A DNA stretch of 31,287 nt. Source: an uncultured Alphaproteobacteria bacterium (GTDB lineage: Bacteria > Pseudomonadota > Alphaproteobacteria > RUG11792). The position numbers and the translations under genes were made by a program. The number at the start of each line of letters is the position of its first letter. The stretch's first letter is position 1. Where the stretch lies: the NCBI GenBank assembly GCA_958448685.1, contig CAUDEV010000002.1, forward strand, positions 1 through 31,287, in the 5' to 3' direction. The notes under the pieces were generated by a model. It saw only the letters and a program-made list of their open reading frames with translations. It was not told where the DNA came from and searched no databases. Positions 23,654 through 31,272 of this stretch are shown one piece after another.

Positions 23654-24181
23654 TTAATCAATGCTCAAAGTTCTATTTGCGTTTATAATATGCTTTATAT
23701 ATTTCGATTCAAGAACATCTTCTTCAGAACACTCATAAATATTTTTTGAAATTTGAAGTATGGCAAATTGCAAATCTTTGGGTATTTCATTAAATTTTTC
23801 AGTCATACCAGCGCTGTATATTATCTCAATAGGATATCTTGATCCATTTGTTATAACGACTGTTTTTCCATTATAATTTTCAACAGTATATTTCAAAGGT
23901 TCATAGCGCTGACTCAGGTTTTTTACGGATAAAATCTCTTTCACATTATTCAGCGGAAGAAAAATCTTTTTTGTTGATGTAAATTCTGAATTATATTGGA
24001 CATACTTAAAAGTTTTTAGCAATATTGGCTTTTCAATATTTTTTTCAAGAATATCAGTGGCCATAGAGATAATCTCTTTCAAATAATTATCCTCATGATC
24101 GTAATCTATTCTTAAATGAGATTTTAATACATTTATATCTAATGCTTGTTGCTTAGATTCTTTTATTATTATATTATTCAT
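23654..24181 (-). CDS. Phage-type head-tail connector (gp6/phiE125 gp8-like)
   Basis: 175 residues. The N-terminus LDINVLKSHLRIDYDHEDNY followed by LKEIISMATDILEKNI matches the connector family, in which a conserved helix-DD-helix unit precedes an ErxxgxxL-like segment. A beta-hairpin middle (KIFLPLNNVKEILSVKNL) and a helical end (IPKDLQFAILQISKNIYE) also fit. Such proteins form a ring under the portal. No portal, capsid or terminase gene is nearby, as with the dispersed GTA genes of intracellular alphaproteobacteria. It is intact and has a decent promoter (module C), so it is likely to be expressed. AGGAA precedes the ATG. Confidence 0.6.
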   Translation of the reverse strand: MNNIIIKESKQQALDINVLKSHLRIDYDHEDNYLKEIISMATDILEKNIEKPILLKTFKYVQYNSEFTSTKKIFLPLNNVKEILSVKNLSQRYEPLKYTVENYNGKTVVITNGSRYPIEIIYSAGMTEKFNEIPKDLQFAILQISKNIYECSEEDVLESKYIKHIINANRTLSID

Positions 24182-24261
24182 AATAATTTTTCCTTTCTAA
24201 AATTTTTATTTTTTTTGGTTTATTGTTGTGCTTTTATTTAAAATTACCTAAGCACATTTTT

Positions 24262-24326
24262 AGGATAAAATAATTATTTCAGAGTTGTCAAAAAATAAAA
24301 AGTCCCATAAAATTTTAGATATTTTT
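24262..24326 (-). promoter_or_regulatory. Promoter module C (palindrome + TTGACA-N18-TATCCT)
   Basis: On the minus strand the 30-bp palindrome (24297-24326; AAAAATATC, TAAAATTTTA, GGGACTTTTT), five bases, TTGACA (24286-24291), an 18-nt spacer and TATCCT (24262-24267) point at the head-tail connector gene. The predicted start is near 24255, about 74 nt before the ATG. All spacings are the same as in modules A and B; the spacer sequence itself is unrelated. Confidence 0.72.
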
Positions 24327-24350
24327 ATAGCTGTATTTTAAGTTCATTCT

Positions 24351-24399
24351 AGCGCGCGGCCCGTGGGTATAATACCAAGTCTACCACGGGCCGCGCGCT
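24351..24399. repeat. GC-rich hairpin C
   Basis: Arms AGCGCGCGGCCCGTGGGTA (24351-24369) and TACCACGGGCCGCGCGCT (24382-24399) pair over 18 bp with one bulged G. It lies between the rarA stop (25 bp away) and promoter module C, upstream of that promoter, whereas hairpins A and B lie downstream of theirs. No T-run follows it on the minus strand, so it is not a standard rarA terminator. Confidence 0.72.
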
Positions 24400-24423
24400 C
24401 ATCAATTTAAATCATATTTCAAA

Positions 24424-25656
24424 TTAAGATTGATTTTTCTTTTTTCGTAATTTTTTCCAATAGCTTAGTCTTTTTATTATTTCTCTTTCAAATCCTCTTT
24501 CTATAGGATTATAAATTTTTACTCTTTCCATTCCTTCAGGGAAATAATTTTGTCCAGAAAAACCATCTTTTGTATCAGGATCATAGACATAATCTTTATA
24601 ATATCCTAAATCCTTCATGAGCTTCGTTGGGGCATTCAAAATATGCTTTGGAGGCATCATTGAACCAGTCGATTCAGCAAGTTTCTGAGCACTATTAAAT
24701 GCGACATATCCTGCATTTGATTTTGGAGATGTTGCCAAATAAATAACCGCTTGCGCAATTGCTAATTCTCCTTCTGGAGATCCTAAGAACGTATATGCTT
24801 GCCAGGCAGCTACAACTTGATTCAAAGCATTCGGATCAGCTAAACCTATATCTTCAACAGCAAACCTAATAAGCCTTCTTGCTATATAAAGCGGATTTTC
24901 TCCCCCTTTCAACATTCTGGAAAACCAATATAATGCCGCATCAACATCTGATCCTCTCAATGATTTATGCAATGCGCTTATCAAATTATAATGTTTATCA
25001 TTTCTTTTGTCATATAAAACACTTCGTTTCGATAAGATTTCTTTTATATCATCAATTTTTAGAATTTTCTTATTATTTGCTGATAACAACAAATCTTCCA
25101 GCATATTTAAGAGATATCTTCCATCCCCATCTGCCATTTCACAAATCGCCTGTTTCGTATTTTCATCTAATGGCAGTGGCTTTCCTAAATATTTCTCCGC
25201 TCGTTTTAATATTAGGTTTAAATCCTCCAAAGAAAGTCTTTTAAAAACTATAACCTTACATCTGGAAAGCAGAGCTGGACGCAATTCAAAAGAGGGATTT
25301 TCAGTTGTTGTTCCTAGCAAAATTATATTTCCATTTTCAATATGAGGCAAAAATATATCTTGTTGGGATTTATTCAAATGATGAATTTCATCCACATGGA
25401 GCAATATACGTGTGCCTTTTTCTGCTGTTGCAAATATTTCCTTAAATTTTGCAGCTCCATTTGTCACAGCAGATAATGCAACAGTTGGAATTTTACAATT
25501 ATCAGAAACTATTTTTGCCAACGATGTTTTTCCGGAACCAGGAGGTCCCCAAAAAATCATAGATTGAGGATTTTCTAAATTAATATTAAAGTCTCTACCA
25601 ACTAATTCGTCGATAGTTTTAGGTCTTAATAACTCTGCTAAAGGCTTATCAAACAA
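24424..25656 (-). CDS. rarA: Replication-associated recombination protein RarA (MgsA)
   Basis: AAA+ ATPase related to clamp loaders, acting at stalled forks. Walker A GPPGSGKT (37-44), Walker B LLHVDEIHHL (85-94), sensor 1 LLGTTTENPSFEL and the arginine finger region LRPALLSRC are present. The C-terminal tetramerisation domain has HKSLRGSDVDAALYW and RRLIRFAVEDIGLADP. The final segment with YPEGMERVKIYNP-type sequence is typical of the family. Length 410 is slightly short of the usual 430-450. A terminator separates it from the gene upstream. Confidence 0.94.
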   Translation of the reverse strand: MFDKPLAELLRPKTIDELVGRDFNINLENPQSMIFWGPPGSGKTSLAKIVSDNCKIPTVALSAVTNGAAKFKEIFATAEKGTRILLHVDEIHHLNKSQQDIFLPHIENGNIILLGTTTENPSFELRPALLSRCKVIVFKRLSLEDLNLILKRAEKYLGKPLPLDENTKQAICEMADGDGRYLLNMLEDLLLSANNKKILKIDDIKEILSKRSVLYDKRNDKHYNLISALHKSLRGSDVDAALYWFSRMLKGGENPLYIARRLIRFAVEDIGLADPNALNQVVAAWQAYTFLGSPEGELAIAQAVIYLATSPKSNAGYVAFNSAQKLAESTGSMMPPKHILNAPTKLMKDLGYYKDYVYDPDTKDGFSGQNYFPEGMERVKIYNPIERGFEREIIKRLSYWKKLRKKKNQS

Positions 25657-25677
25657 CCTTTTTATCTTTCAAAATAA

Positions 25678-25710
25678 CAAAAGGGCTTTGTGATAAAAGC
25701 CCTTTTTACA
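25678..25710. terminator. Bidirectional Rho-independent terminator
   Basis: AAAAGGGCTTT and AAAAGCCCTTTTT form an 8-9 bp stem with a short loop (GTGAT) flanked by A- and T-runs on both sides, the best canonical terminator in the window. It lies 17 bp past the stop of the Thr/Glu-rich protein gene and before rarA. Confidence 0.85.
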
Positions 25711-25727
25711 AAACTTATATAAATAAA

Positions 25728-26357
25728 TTAAGCTTTTGTTTCTTCAGCTTGGGCAACTTCAGCCTTTGCTTCCTCAACTTTTTGTGTTGCATCAGCTAAA
25801 TTGTCTTGTGCATTCTCAACAAGCTCTTTTCCATAGGTGTCTGTGTGACCATGTAAGTGAGCGTCTTTTTTGGCATCAGCAACATCTACTCTTGCATCTG
25901 AAGCAGCTTCTTCTGCATCAGACAATTTTTCATTAGCTTCACGAATTTTCTCGTCATTTACATTAGATGCAGTTGCATTCAATTCTTCAGTTGCTTTTCT
26001 CATTTCAGCTGTTGGAAGTTTTTTCTTTGCTTTTTTAGCTTTCTTTACAACAGGTTTTACTACTTCTTTTACTGGCTCTTCGACTTTAGCTGGAGCATCT
26101 TCTACTTTCTCTGTTGTAGATTCAGTTGCTGCTGGTTCTTCAGTTGTTGCAGGAGCGGTTGTTTCAGTCGTTGTTTCTGTTGTAGTTGTCTCTTCAGTTA
26201 CAGCAGGAGTTGTTGTTTCTTCTGCTTTTTCAGTAGTGGTTGCTGAAGCTTCTTGAGCTGCAGGAGTTTCTGTACTTTCTGTTTTTGTTCCTTCTTCAGC
26301 ATAAGCAAAACCTGCTAAAAGTGATAATGCTATAGATAGCATACTGATTTTATTCAT
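25728..26357 (-). CDS. Exported Thr/Glu/Ala-rich low-complexity protein
   Basis: About 209 residues. Signal peptide 1-21 (MNKISMLSIALSLLAGFAYA), then a low-complexity stretch (about 22-92) of TTE, ETT and AAT units, a Lys-rich segment (about 105-117, VKKAKKAKKK) and a charged helical C-terminus (120-209) with Ala at heptad positions. It resembles PE- or TonB-like periplasmic spacers, but no family domain is seen. I use ATG 26357, with GGAGA seven bases before it, not the TTG four codons upstream, which lies in that site. It has its own promoter (-10 TATAAT at 26414-26419) and a strong terminator, so it is an isolated transcription unit, likely well expressed. Confidence 0.75.
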   Translation of the reverse strand: MNKISMLSIALSLLAGFAYAEEGTKTESTETPAAQEASATTTEKAEETTTPAVTEETTTTETTTETTAPATTEEPAATESTTEKVEDAPAKVEEPVKEVVKPVVKKAKKAKKKLPTAEMRKATEELNATASNVNDEKIREANEKLSDAEEAASDARVDVADAKKDAHLHGHTDTYGKELVENAQDNLADATQKVEEAKAEVAQAEETKA

Positions 26358-26413
26358 ATTTTTCTCCAAATAATAAAAAAATTAACGTTGGTTAACAACC
26401 TTTCTTACTTTAT

Positions 26414-26443
26414 ATTATACACCAAACAAAGCTATTGTTTGAA
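26414..26443 (-). promoter_or_regulatory. Promoter of the Thr/Glu-rich protein gene
   Basis: On the minus strand TTCAAA (26438-26443), an 18-nt spacer and a consensus TATAAT (26414-26419), with a predicted start about 50 bases before the ATG. Confidence 0.55.
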
Positions 26444-26525
26444 AAATTTTTATAAAATTCTATGAACTCAGGAATGTTGTTGTAAAAAAATCACAATTAA
26501 AAACAAATTTTCTAAATAGTGAAAA

Positions 26526-27620
26526 TTACTCTTTATATAAAATTGAAAACCTATTTGATTTAAAGTTAATACTTGTTAAAATCTCATAAGGTATTGTACC
26601 TGCATCTATTGCCATTTCATTTATTGAATAATTTTCATCTATAACAACAGCTGTTGATGCAACTTTTGTTGCCTCTTCAGGAATATCTGTCACATCACAA
26701 GCGATTAAATCCATTGATATTCTTCCTAATATTGGGGCTTTATAAACTTTTCCGAATTGATCATAAAACTCTATAATTCCTTTATTTGAAAGAGAACACT
26801 TTATTCCATCTGCATACCCTATAGAAATAACAGCTAAATTCGTTTCTCTTGTCGTTTTGAAAGTTGCTCCATAGCCTATAAATGAATCAGAAGGCAATTT
26901 ATATCGTTGCAATACACTTGTTTTTAATGAAAACACATTTTTTAATTTCAAATTTGGAGCTGCCTGAATTCCATACAAAAATGCACCAATTCTCACAATG
27001 TCATAATTATATTCTTTGCCTAACACAACACCTCCACTGGCAGAAATTCCGGCTTTTACATCAATCACTTCTCGGATTTTAGCTAAGCTTCTATCAAACG
27101 AAGCTTTTTGCATTATGTTTATATATCTATCTTTTTCATCAGAACAAGCTAAATGAGAAATAACATAATATATTTCTTCGTTTTTCAATAATGGCAATAT
27201 CTTATCTATATCTTCGGATCTTAATCCTAATCTTGAAAGACCAGAATCAACATGCAAAACAAACCCTATTCCTTTGGATTTCACATTATAAAAATCTTCA
27301 ATTGAATTAATAACAGGAGTTACCTTATATGTCTTCATTAAATCTATATCTAAATTAGAAAATCCTTGAAGAAAGAATATATTAGCATCAAATGGCAGGA
27401 CTCTTCTTATATCTATTGCTTCTTTGATATAAGCTGTCCAAAAGTTAGTACATCCAATTTCATATAGAGCTTGCGAAACTTTTTGAGCACCAAGTCCATA
27501 CGCATCATTTTTTACAACAGCAGACGCGACTACATTTTCTCCAAGCATTTTTGAAATCATTTGATAATTTTCTTTTATTGCAGATAAATCTATCGTAACT
27601 TTTGGACAAATATCAAACAT
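26526..27620 (-). CDS. alr: Alanine racemase
   Basis: PLP enzyme making D-alanine for peptidoglycan. The PLP lysine is Lys37 in AVVKNDAYGLG (34-44), the second catalytic base is Tyr269 in SIGYADG, and Arg130 and GYGATF (249-254) are in place. Length 364 is standard. It is the last gene of a leftward run hfq-lpdA-alr, 8 bp after lpdA. With mrcA and the M23 peptidase in the same window, it indicates that this organism keeps a peptidoglycan wall. Confidence 0.95.
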   Translation of the reverse strand: MFDICPKVTIDLSAIKENYQMISKMLGENVVASAVVKNDAYGLGAQKVSQALYEIGCTNFWTAYIKEAIDIRRVLPFDANIFFLQGFSNLDIDLMKTYKVTPVINSIEDFYNVKSKGIGFVLHVDSGLSRLGLRSEDIDKILPLLKNEEIYYVISHLACSDEKDRYINIMQKASFDRSLAKIREVIDVKAGISASGGVVLGKEYNYDIVRIGAFLYGIQAAPNLKLKNVFSLKTSVLQRYKLPSDSFIGYGATFKTTRETNLAVISIGYADGIKCSLSNKGIIEFYDQFGKVYKAPILGRISMDLIACDVTDIPEEATKVASTAVVIDENYSINEMAIDAGTIPYEILTSINFKSNRFSILYKE

Positions 27621-27628
27621 ATCTAAAC

Positions 27629-29038
27629 CTAACTATTAACAGACATTCCAAAAGCGTCGCAAACTGCTTCTTGCAAACATTCCGACATTGTCGGATGAGG
27701 AAAAACAGCGGACATTAATTCTCTTTCAGTTAATTCTCCAGCAATTGCTACTGAAAAAATTGGAAGAAGTTCTGTTACTTCATATCCAATCATATGTGCT
27801 CCAAGTAATTCTCCGGTTTTCCCATCAAAAATAACTTTTACAAATCCATCAGATTCTCCGGTTGCTAATGCTTTTCCATTTCCTCTGAAATATGACTTCC
27901 CGATTTTTATATCCTTATATTGTTCCTTTGCTTTTTCTTCAGTCAAGCCAATAGAAGCTATTTGGGGCGAAGAGTATGTGCAAGCTGGAATATTTTTCAA
28001 ATTAATTGGTGTAATATCTTTCAATCCTGCAATTTTTTCTGCAACAATAATTCCTTCCCTTGATGCTTTATGAGCCAACCAAGGAGCCTCAACGACATCT
28101 CCGATTGCATATATTCCAGATACTGTTGTCTCTTGATACTTTTTTGTAACTATTGATCCATTAGGTTTTGTTTCTATACCGATTTTATCAAGTTCTAAAT
28201 CTTTGGTATTAGGAACAACTCCGATAGCTAAAATAACAGTATCAAACTCTTCTGTTTCTATTTTATTATCTTTATTAACCAATTCAACAGAAACTTTTCC
28301 ATTAACTTCCTTAATATTTTGAGATTTTGTTCCGATTTTTATTTTGATGCCCTGCTTTATGAAATATTTCATAGCTATATCAGAGATTTCTCTATCTTCT
28401 TGAATCAAAATCCTATCCATAATTTCAACAATTGTCACTTCTGAATTTATAGAATTATAAAATGATGCAAGTTCAATTCCTATAGCTCCTGAACCTATTA
28501 TTAATAGCTTTTTGGGAAAAAATCTTGGAGATATAGCTTCTTTTGATGTCCAAACCAATCCTTTCTCTATTAATTCTTTATCAATTCCAGGAATTAACTT
28601 CGGAAATGCTCCGGTCGCTATCACTATATTTTTTCCTGAAACTTCAGTTATATTTCCATTATTTGAAACTTCTAATGTGTTTTTATTCTTGAATTTTGCT
28701 GTTCCTTCAATAAGTGTTATTTTATTCTTCGAAAACAATCCGTTAACCCCTTTATTCAGTCCTGAAATAACACTTCTCGAACGTTCTATTATTTTATCTA
28801 AATCAATTGAATTGAAAGAAGCATTTATTCCAAATTCAGAAGACCTTTCAATAAAATGCTTTACTTTCGCTGATTGCAATATTGTTTTTGTTGGGATACA
28901 TCCTTTTGTTAAACATGTTCCCCCCAATTGTTCTTTACTTTTTTCAACAACGGCAGTTTTTAAGCCTAACTGCGCAGCTTTAATTGCACAAACATATCCT
29001 CCAGGTCCCCCTCCAATAATAATTATATCAAAATCCAT
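27629..29038 (-). CDS. lpdA: Dihydrolipoamide dehydrogenase (E3)
   Basis: FAD/NAD disulfide oxidoreductase serving pyruvate and 2-oxoglutarate dehydrogenases. FAD motif GGGPGGYVCA (9-18), redox cysteines GGTCLTKGC (Cys42, Cys47), a second Rossmann motif GSGAIGIELA (about 182-191), and the active-site His448-Glu453 pair in HPTMSE. Length 469 is typical. It lies between hfq (2-bp gap) and alr, apart from pdhA/pdhB, so it may serve more than one complex. Confidence 0.96.
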   Translation of the reverse strand: MDFDIIIIGGGPGGYVCAIKAAQLGLKTAVVEKSKEQLGGTCLTKGCIPTKTILQSAKVKHFIERSSEFGINASFNSIDLDKIIERSRSVISGLNKGVNGLFSKNKITLIEGTAKFKNKNTLEVSNNGNITEVSGKNIVIATGAFPKLIPGIDKELIEKGLVWTSKEAISPRFFPKKLLIIGSGAIGIELASFYNSINSEVTIVEIMDRILIQEDREISDIAMKYFIKQGIKIKIGTKSQNIKEVNGKVSVELVNKDNKIETEEFDTVILAIGVVPNTKDLELDKIGIETKPNGSIVTKKYQETTVSGIYAIGDVVEAPWLAHKASREGIIVAEKIAGLKDITPINLKNIPACTYSSPQIASIGLTEEKAKEQYKDIKIGKSYFRGNGKALATGESDGFVKVIFDGKTGELLGAHMIGYEVTELLPIFSVAIAGELTERELMSAVFPHPTMSECLQEAVCDAFGMSVNS

Positions 29039-29040
29039 TA

Positions 29041-29364
29041 TTAATTTTCCTCGTCTTCAAAATATTCAATATTCTCACTTTCCAATTCTTCAATACTTTC
29101 TGAAATCTCTTGTTTTTCTCTTGTTGGCTGAGAAGTATTCCAATCAAACACACTAACCGCGCCATGTGGTGAAAAAGTTGAAATAGCATGTTTGTATAAA
29201 AGTTGAGTATATCCTTCTCTCTTTATAACAATACTACTTTGATCAAAACACGAAATAACTCCGCTTATTTTTACACCATTTAACAAAAAAATCGTAACTG
29301 GTATTTTGTTTTTTCTCATATAATTCAAAAAAGCATCTTGTATATTTATTATTTTTTCTGACAT
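29041..29364 (-). CDS. hfq: RNA chaperone Hfq
   Basis: Sm-like hexamer pairing small RNAs with mRNAs. Sm1 and Sm2 are intact: IQDAFLNYMRKNKIPVTIFL (8-27), NGVKISG, CFDQ (39-42) and YKHAIST (57-63). After residue 68 there is an acidic tail of about 40 residues ending in EDEEN, which suits autoinhibition as described for acidic Hfq C-termini. The usual neighbour hflX is absent; instead lpdA follows after 2 bp. The gene starts 84 bp from the first DnaA box. Confidence 0.94.
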   Translation of the reverse strand: MSEKIINIQDAFLNYMRKNKIPVTIFLLNGVKISGVISCFDQSSIVIKREGYTQLLYKHAISTFSPHGAVSVFDWNTSQPTREKQEISESIEELESENIEYFEDEEN

Positions 29365-29675
29365 AACATTACCAATCTAACAAACCATAATATCTTTAGT
29401 TTGGGCGAAAAATAAAACTTTTTCAAGCTAAATTTAAGTTAATTGAATGTGTATAACTCATACTTATCCACAGCTTTTAGATTTTTGTAAAATTATTAAC
29501 ATTTATTAAGAAATTATCCACATTGTTAACATAGTTATCCACAGATTGTTAATAACTCAAAAAATTAAATCTAATTTCAGGATTTAAAACTGTTCAAAAA
29601 TTGTTGATAAGTTTCAAAAGTCTTTATCCACATGTGTTATAGCTAAAACAAATTTTTTTATAAATATTAATTTTA
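29365..29675. other. oriC: Candidate replication origin (DnaA-box cluster)
   Basis: This AT-rich stretch between recR and hfq has no gene. It holds four perfect DnaA boxes TTATCCACA on the plus strand at 29464-29472, 29514-29522, 29535-29543 and 29624-29632, a TTATACACA on the minus strand (29448-29456) and a TTATCAACA on the minus strand (29602-29610). I found no other TTATCCACA in the window. The AT-only tracts around 29556-29590 and 29645-29690 could be the unwinding element. Such clustering is what bacterial origins show; a DnaA-titrating or DnaA-regulated site is the alternative. Confidence 0.65.
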
Positions 29676-30269
29676 TTAAGAAATAATATCTCTACGTTGA
29701 TTAAAAGCCGCTATTATCGTTCCATCATCAAGATATTCCAATTCACTTCCTATCGGAACACCATGAGAAAGAGTAGTTATTTTCACCCCTAAATGTTTAA
29801 TTTTATCATTTATGAAAAACATTGTTGTTTGGCCATCAAGATCTGCACTCATAGCTATAATAGCTTCTTTCACATTAACAATTCTTTTGATAAGATTATC
29901 AATATTTAAATCCTCTGGAGAAATCCCGTTAATCGCTGACAGTTTATTTCCAAGAACATGATATAATCCTCTATAAAATCCTGCTCTTTCTATTGACCAA
30001 AGATCCGATATATCAGAAACAACACATATAACACTATTATCGCGTTTTTTATCTGAACATATGTGACAAGGAGATGAATTATCTATATTTCCACAAATTT
30101 CGCAAATTTTCGAATTAGAATATACAAACTCCAAACTCTTAATAAAAGAAGCCATTACCGTTTCTTTTTTCTTTAAAAGGTAAATAACACTTCTTAAAGC
30201 TGATCGTGACCCCATTCCTGGAAAACGACTAAATTGAGAGATAAGCTTTTCTATATCTCCTGATGACAT
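29676..30269 (-). CDS. recR: Recombination protein RecR
   Basis: Ring-forming partner of RecO/RecF that loads RecA at gaps. The helix-hairpin-helix FPGMGSRSALR (16-26), zinc finger Cys56, Cys59, Cys68, Cys71, and the Toprim domain (about 79-175, with VVSD and SADLDGQTT) are all present, followed by THSHGVPIG-like SHGVPIGSELEYLD. Length 197 is normal. In many bacteria it follows dnaX and a YbaB protein; here it follows aroK by 4 bp and borders the DnaA-box cluster. Confidence 0.94.
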   Translation of the reverse strand: MSSGDIEKLISQFSRFPGMGSRSALRSVIYLLKKKETVMASFIKSLEFVYSNSKICEICGNIDNSSPCHICSDKKRDNSVICVVSDISDLWSIERAGFYRGLYHVLGNKLSAINGISPEDLNIDNLIKRIVNVKEAIIAMSADLDGQTTMFFINDKIKHLGVKITTLSHGVPIGSELEYLDDGTIIAAFNQRRDIIS

Positions 30270-30273
30270 AAAA

Positions 30274-30891
30274 TTAAACTGATTTCAAAACGTGATAATC
30301 TGGATATTTAGATTTTATAAATTCACTCATGGCTATAATAACTCTATCGACTGTAATATTTGCCGGTTCGTCATAGGTCTGAACACAAACGTCAGATTTC
30401 TCAAATTCAGGATAATAATCATCCATCATCTTTTTTAAAATTTCCTCTTCTTTTCCTGGCTCCAATAAAGGACGATCTTTTCTTCCAGTAACTCTAGTAA
30501 ACAAAGTGGGAAGATCCGCTTTCAACCAAACAGAAATAGATTTTTCTTTTATTAATTCTTGAGTTTTTTGATATGTAAATGAAAGACAACCGGTAGCTAT
30601 AACTTGAACAGGCTGATTCAGTAATCTTGAAATAACTCGATATTCTCCTGATTCAAGAGCACCTTCTCCGAAAATCGAATCAACATCAGAAATAGCACAT
30701 CCTGCAGCAATCTCAACTTCTTGATCAGAATCGCAGAAAGGCAAGTCAAAACGTTTTGCCAATCTCTTTCCTATACTTGTTTTTCCACATCCCATCAAAC
30801 CAACCAAGACAACAGGTTTTGGAGGCATAAAACTTACTAATGGGGAAGTCGGTCTTGCTGGTGTTGTAAAGTTTTCAGAATTATCAGCCAT
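30274..30891 (-). CDS. aroK: Shikimate kinase
   Basis: Phosphorylates shikimate in the chorismate pathway. P-loop GLMGCGKT (31-38), DSD (54-56), Arg85 in EYRVISR and the lid GRKDRPLL (about 135-142) are present. The shikimate-binding loop, usually ATGGG, reads ATGCLS (99-104), so two glycines are replaced. There is a 22-residue N-terminal extension before PPKPVVLVG; the ATG at FMPPK could be the true start. No aroB follows, unlike many relatives. It is 4 bp upstream of recR. Confidence 0.9.
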   Translation of the reverse strand: MADNSENFTTPARPTSPLVSFMPPKPVVLVGLMGCGKTSIGKRLAKRFDLPFCDSDQEVEIAAGCAISDVDSIFGEGALESGEYRVISRLLNQPVQVIATGCLSFTYQKTQELIKEKSISVWLKADLPTLFTRVTGRKDRPLLEPGKEEEILKKMMDDYYPEFEKSDVCVQTYDEPANITVDRVIIAMSEFIKSKYPDYHVLKSV

Positions 30892-31088
30892 TTCTTAATA
30901 ATCTCCAAATTAATAATTTTAAAATATAAACCATTGCAGTTATTTGAACTACATATCTAAATGATAACAGAAAATGTAGGTATTATTGCAAGAAAAATTT
31001 TGTTTTTATCATAAATTAAATTTTGACTATCATAAAACTATCTCTTTTTTGGAATTTGCAAATATAATTATATTTCTCAGATTCACGA

Positions 31089-31108
31089 TGTCTACCGAAA
31101 GCGCTATA
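31089..31108. repeat. Short direct repeat TGTCTACCGAAAGCGCTATA (copies at 31089 and 31234)
   Basis: TGTCTACCGAAAGCGCTATA (31089-31108) recurs exactly at 31234-31253, and the second copy runs straight into the element shared with the left end of the window. The REP-like palindrome lies between the copies, so this may be one composite repeat with direct flanks of 20 bp. Confidence 0.7.
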
Positions 31109-31145
31109 TCTAACATAACTTTTCTTACGAAAAGTTGGTTTCCTG

Positions 31146-31188
31146 TTTTGTCAAAAATCAATCGAAGACGGCTTCTGGATCGATTTTT
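31146..31188. repeat. REP-like palindromic repeat (copy 2)
   Basis: The palindrome TCAAAAATCAATC / GATCGATTTTTGA has 12 of 13 positions matched, with an inner stem GAAG/CTTC around ACGG. It is the sister of the element at 191-234 and the better folded of the two. Confidence 0.65.
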
Positions 31189-31254
31189 GAAGATTTATAA
31201 GAAAAATCCAGGCGCTCAATATTTCTCTTTTCTATGTCTACCGAAAGCGCTATA

Positions 31255-31272
31255 GGTGCCCCTGCGGTGTCA
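31255..31272. repeat. Direct repeat shared with left end of window (copy 2)
   Basis: GGTGCCCCTGCGGTGTCA is identical to positions 1-18. Here it directly follows the second copy of the TGTCTACCGAAAGCGCTATA repeat, so the three elements probably form one larger dispersed repeat cut by the window edges. Confidence 0.7.

Noticed and set aside
25870..26256. Rightward frame of 128 codons, Ser/Val/Ala-rich, opposite the Thr/Glu-rich gene
   Set aside because: It is the mirror of the repeat codons on the minus strand. The minus frame has the signal peptide, ribosome site, promoter and terminator.
29491..29510. CtrA-type site (TTAA-N7-TTAA) in the candidate origin
   Set aside because: The two TTAA blocks are six bases apart, not seven, and such pairs are frequent by chance in DNA this AT-rich.
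30986..31255. Open frame of 89 codons at the right end
   Set aside because: It runs across a REP-like palindrome and both copies of a direct repeat, has no ribosome site and reads like translated AT-rich noise.
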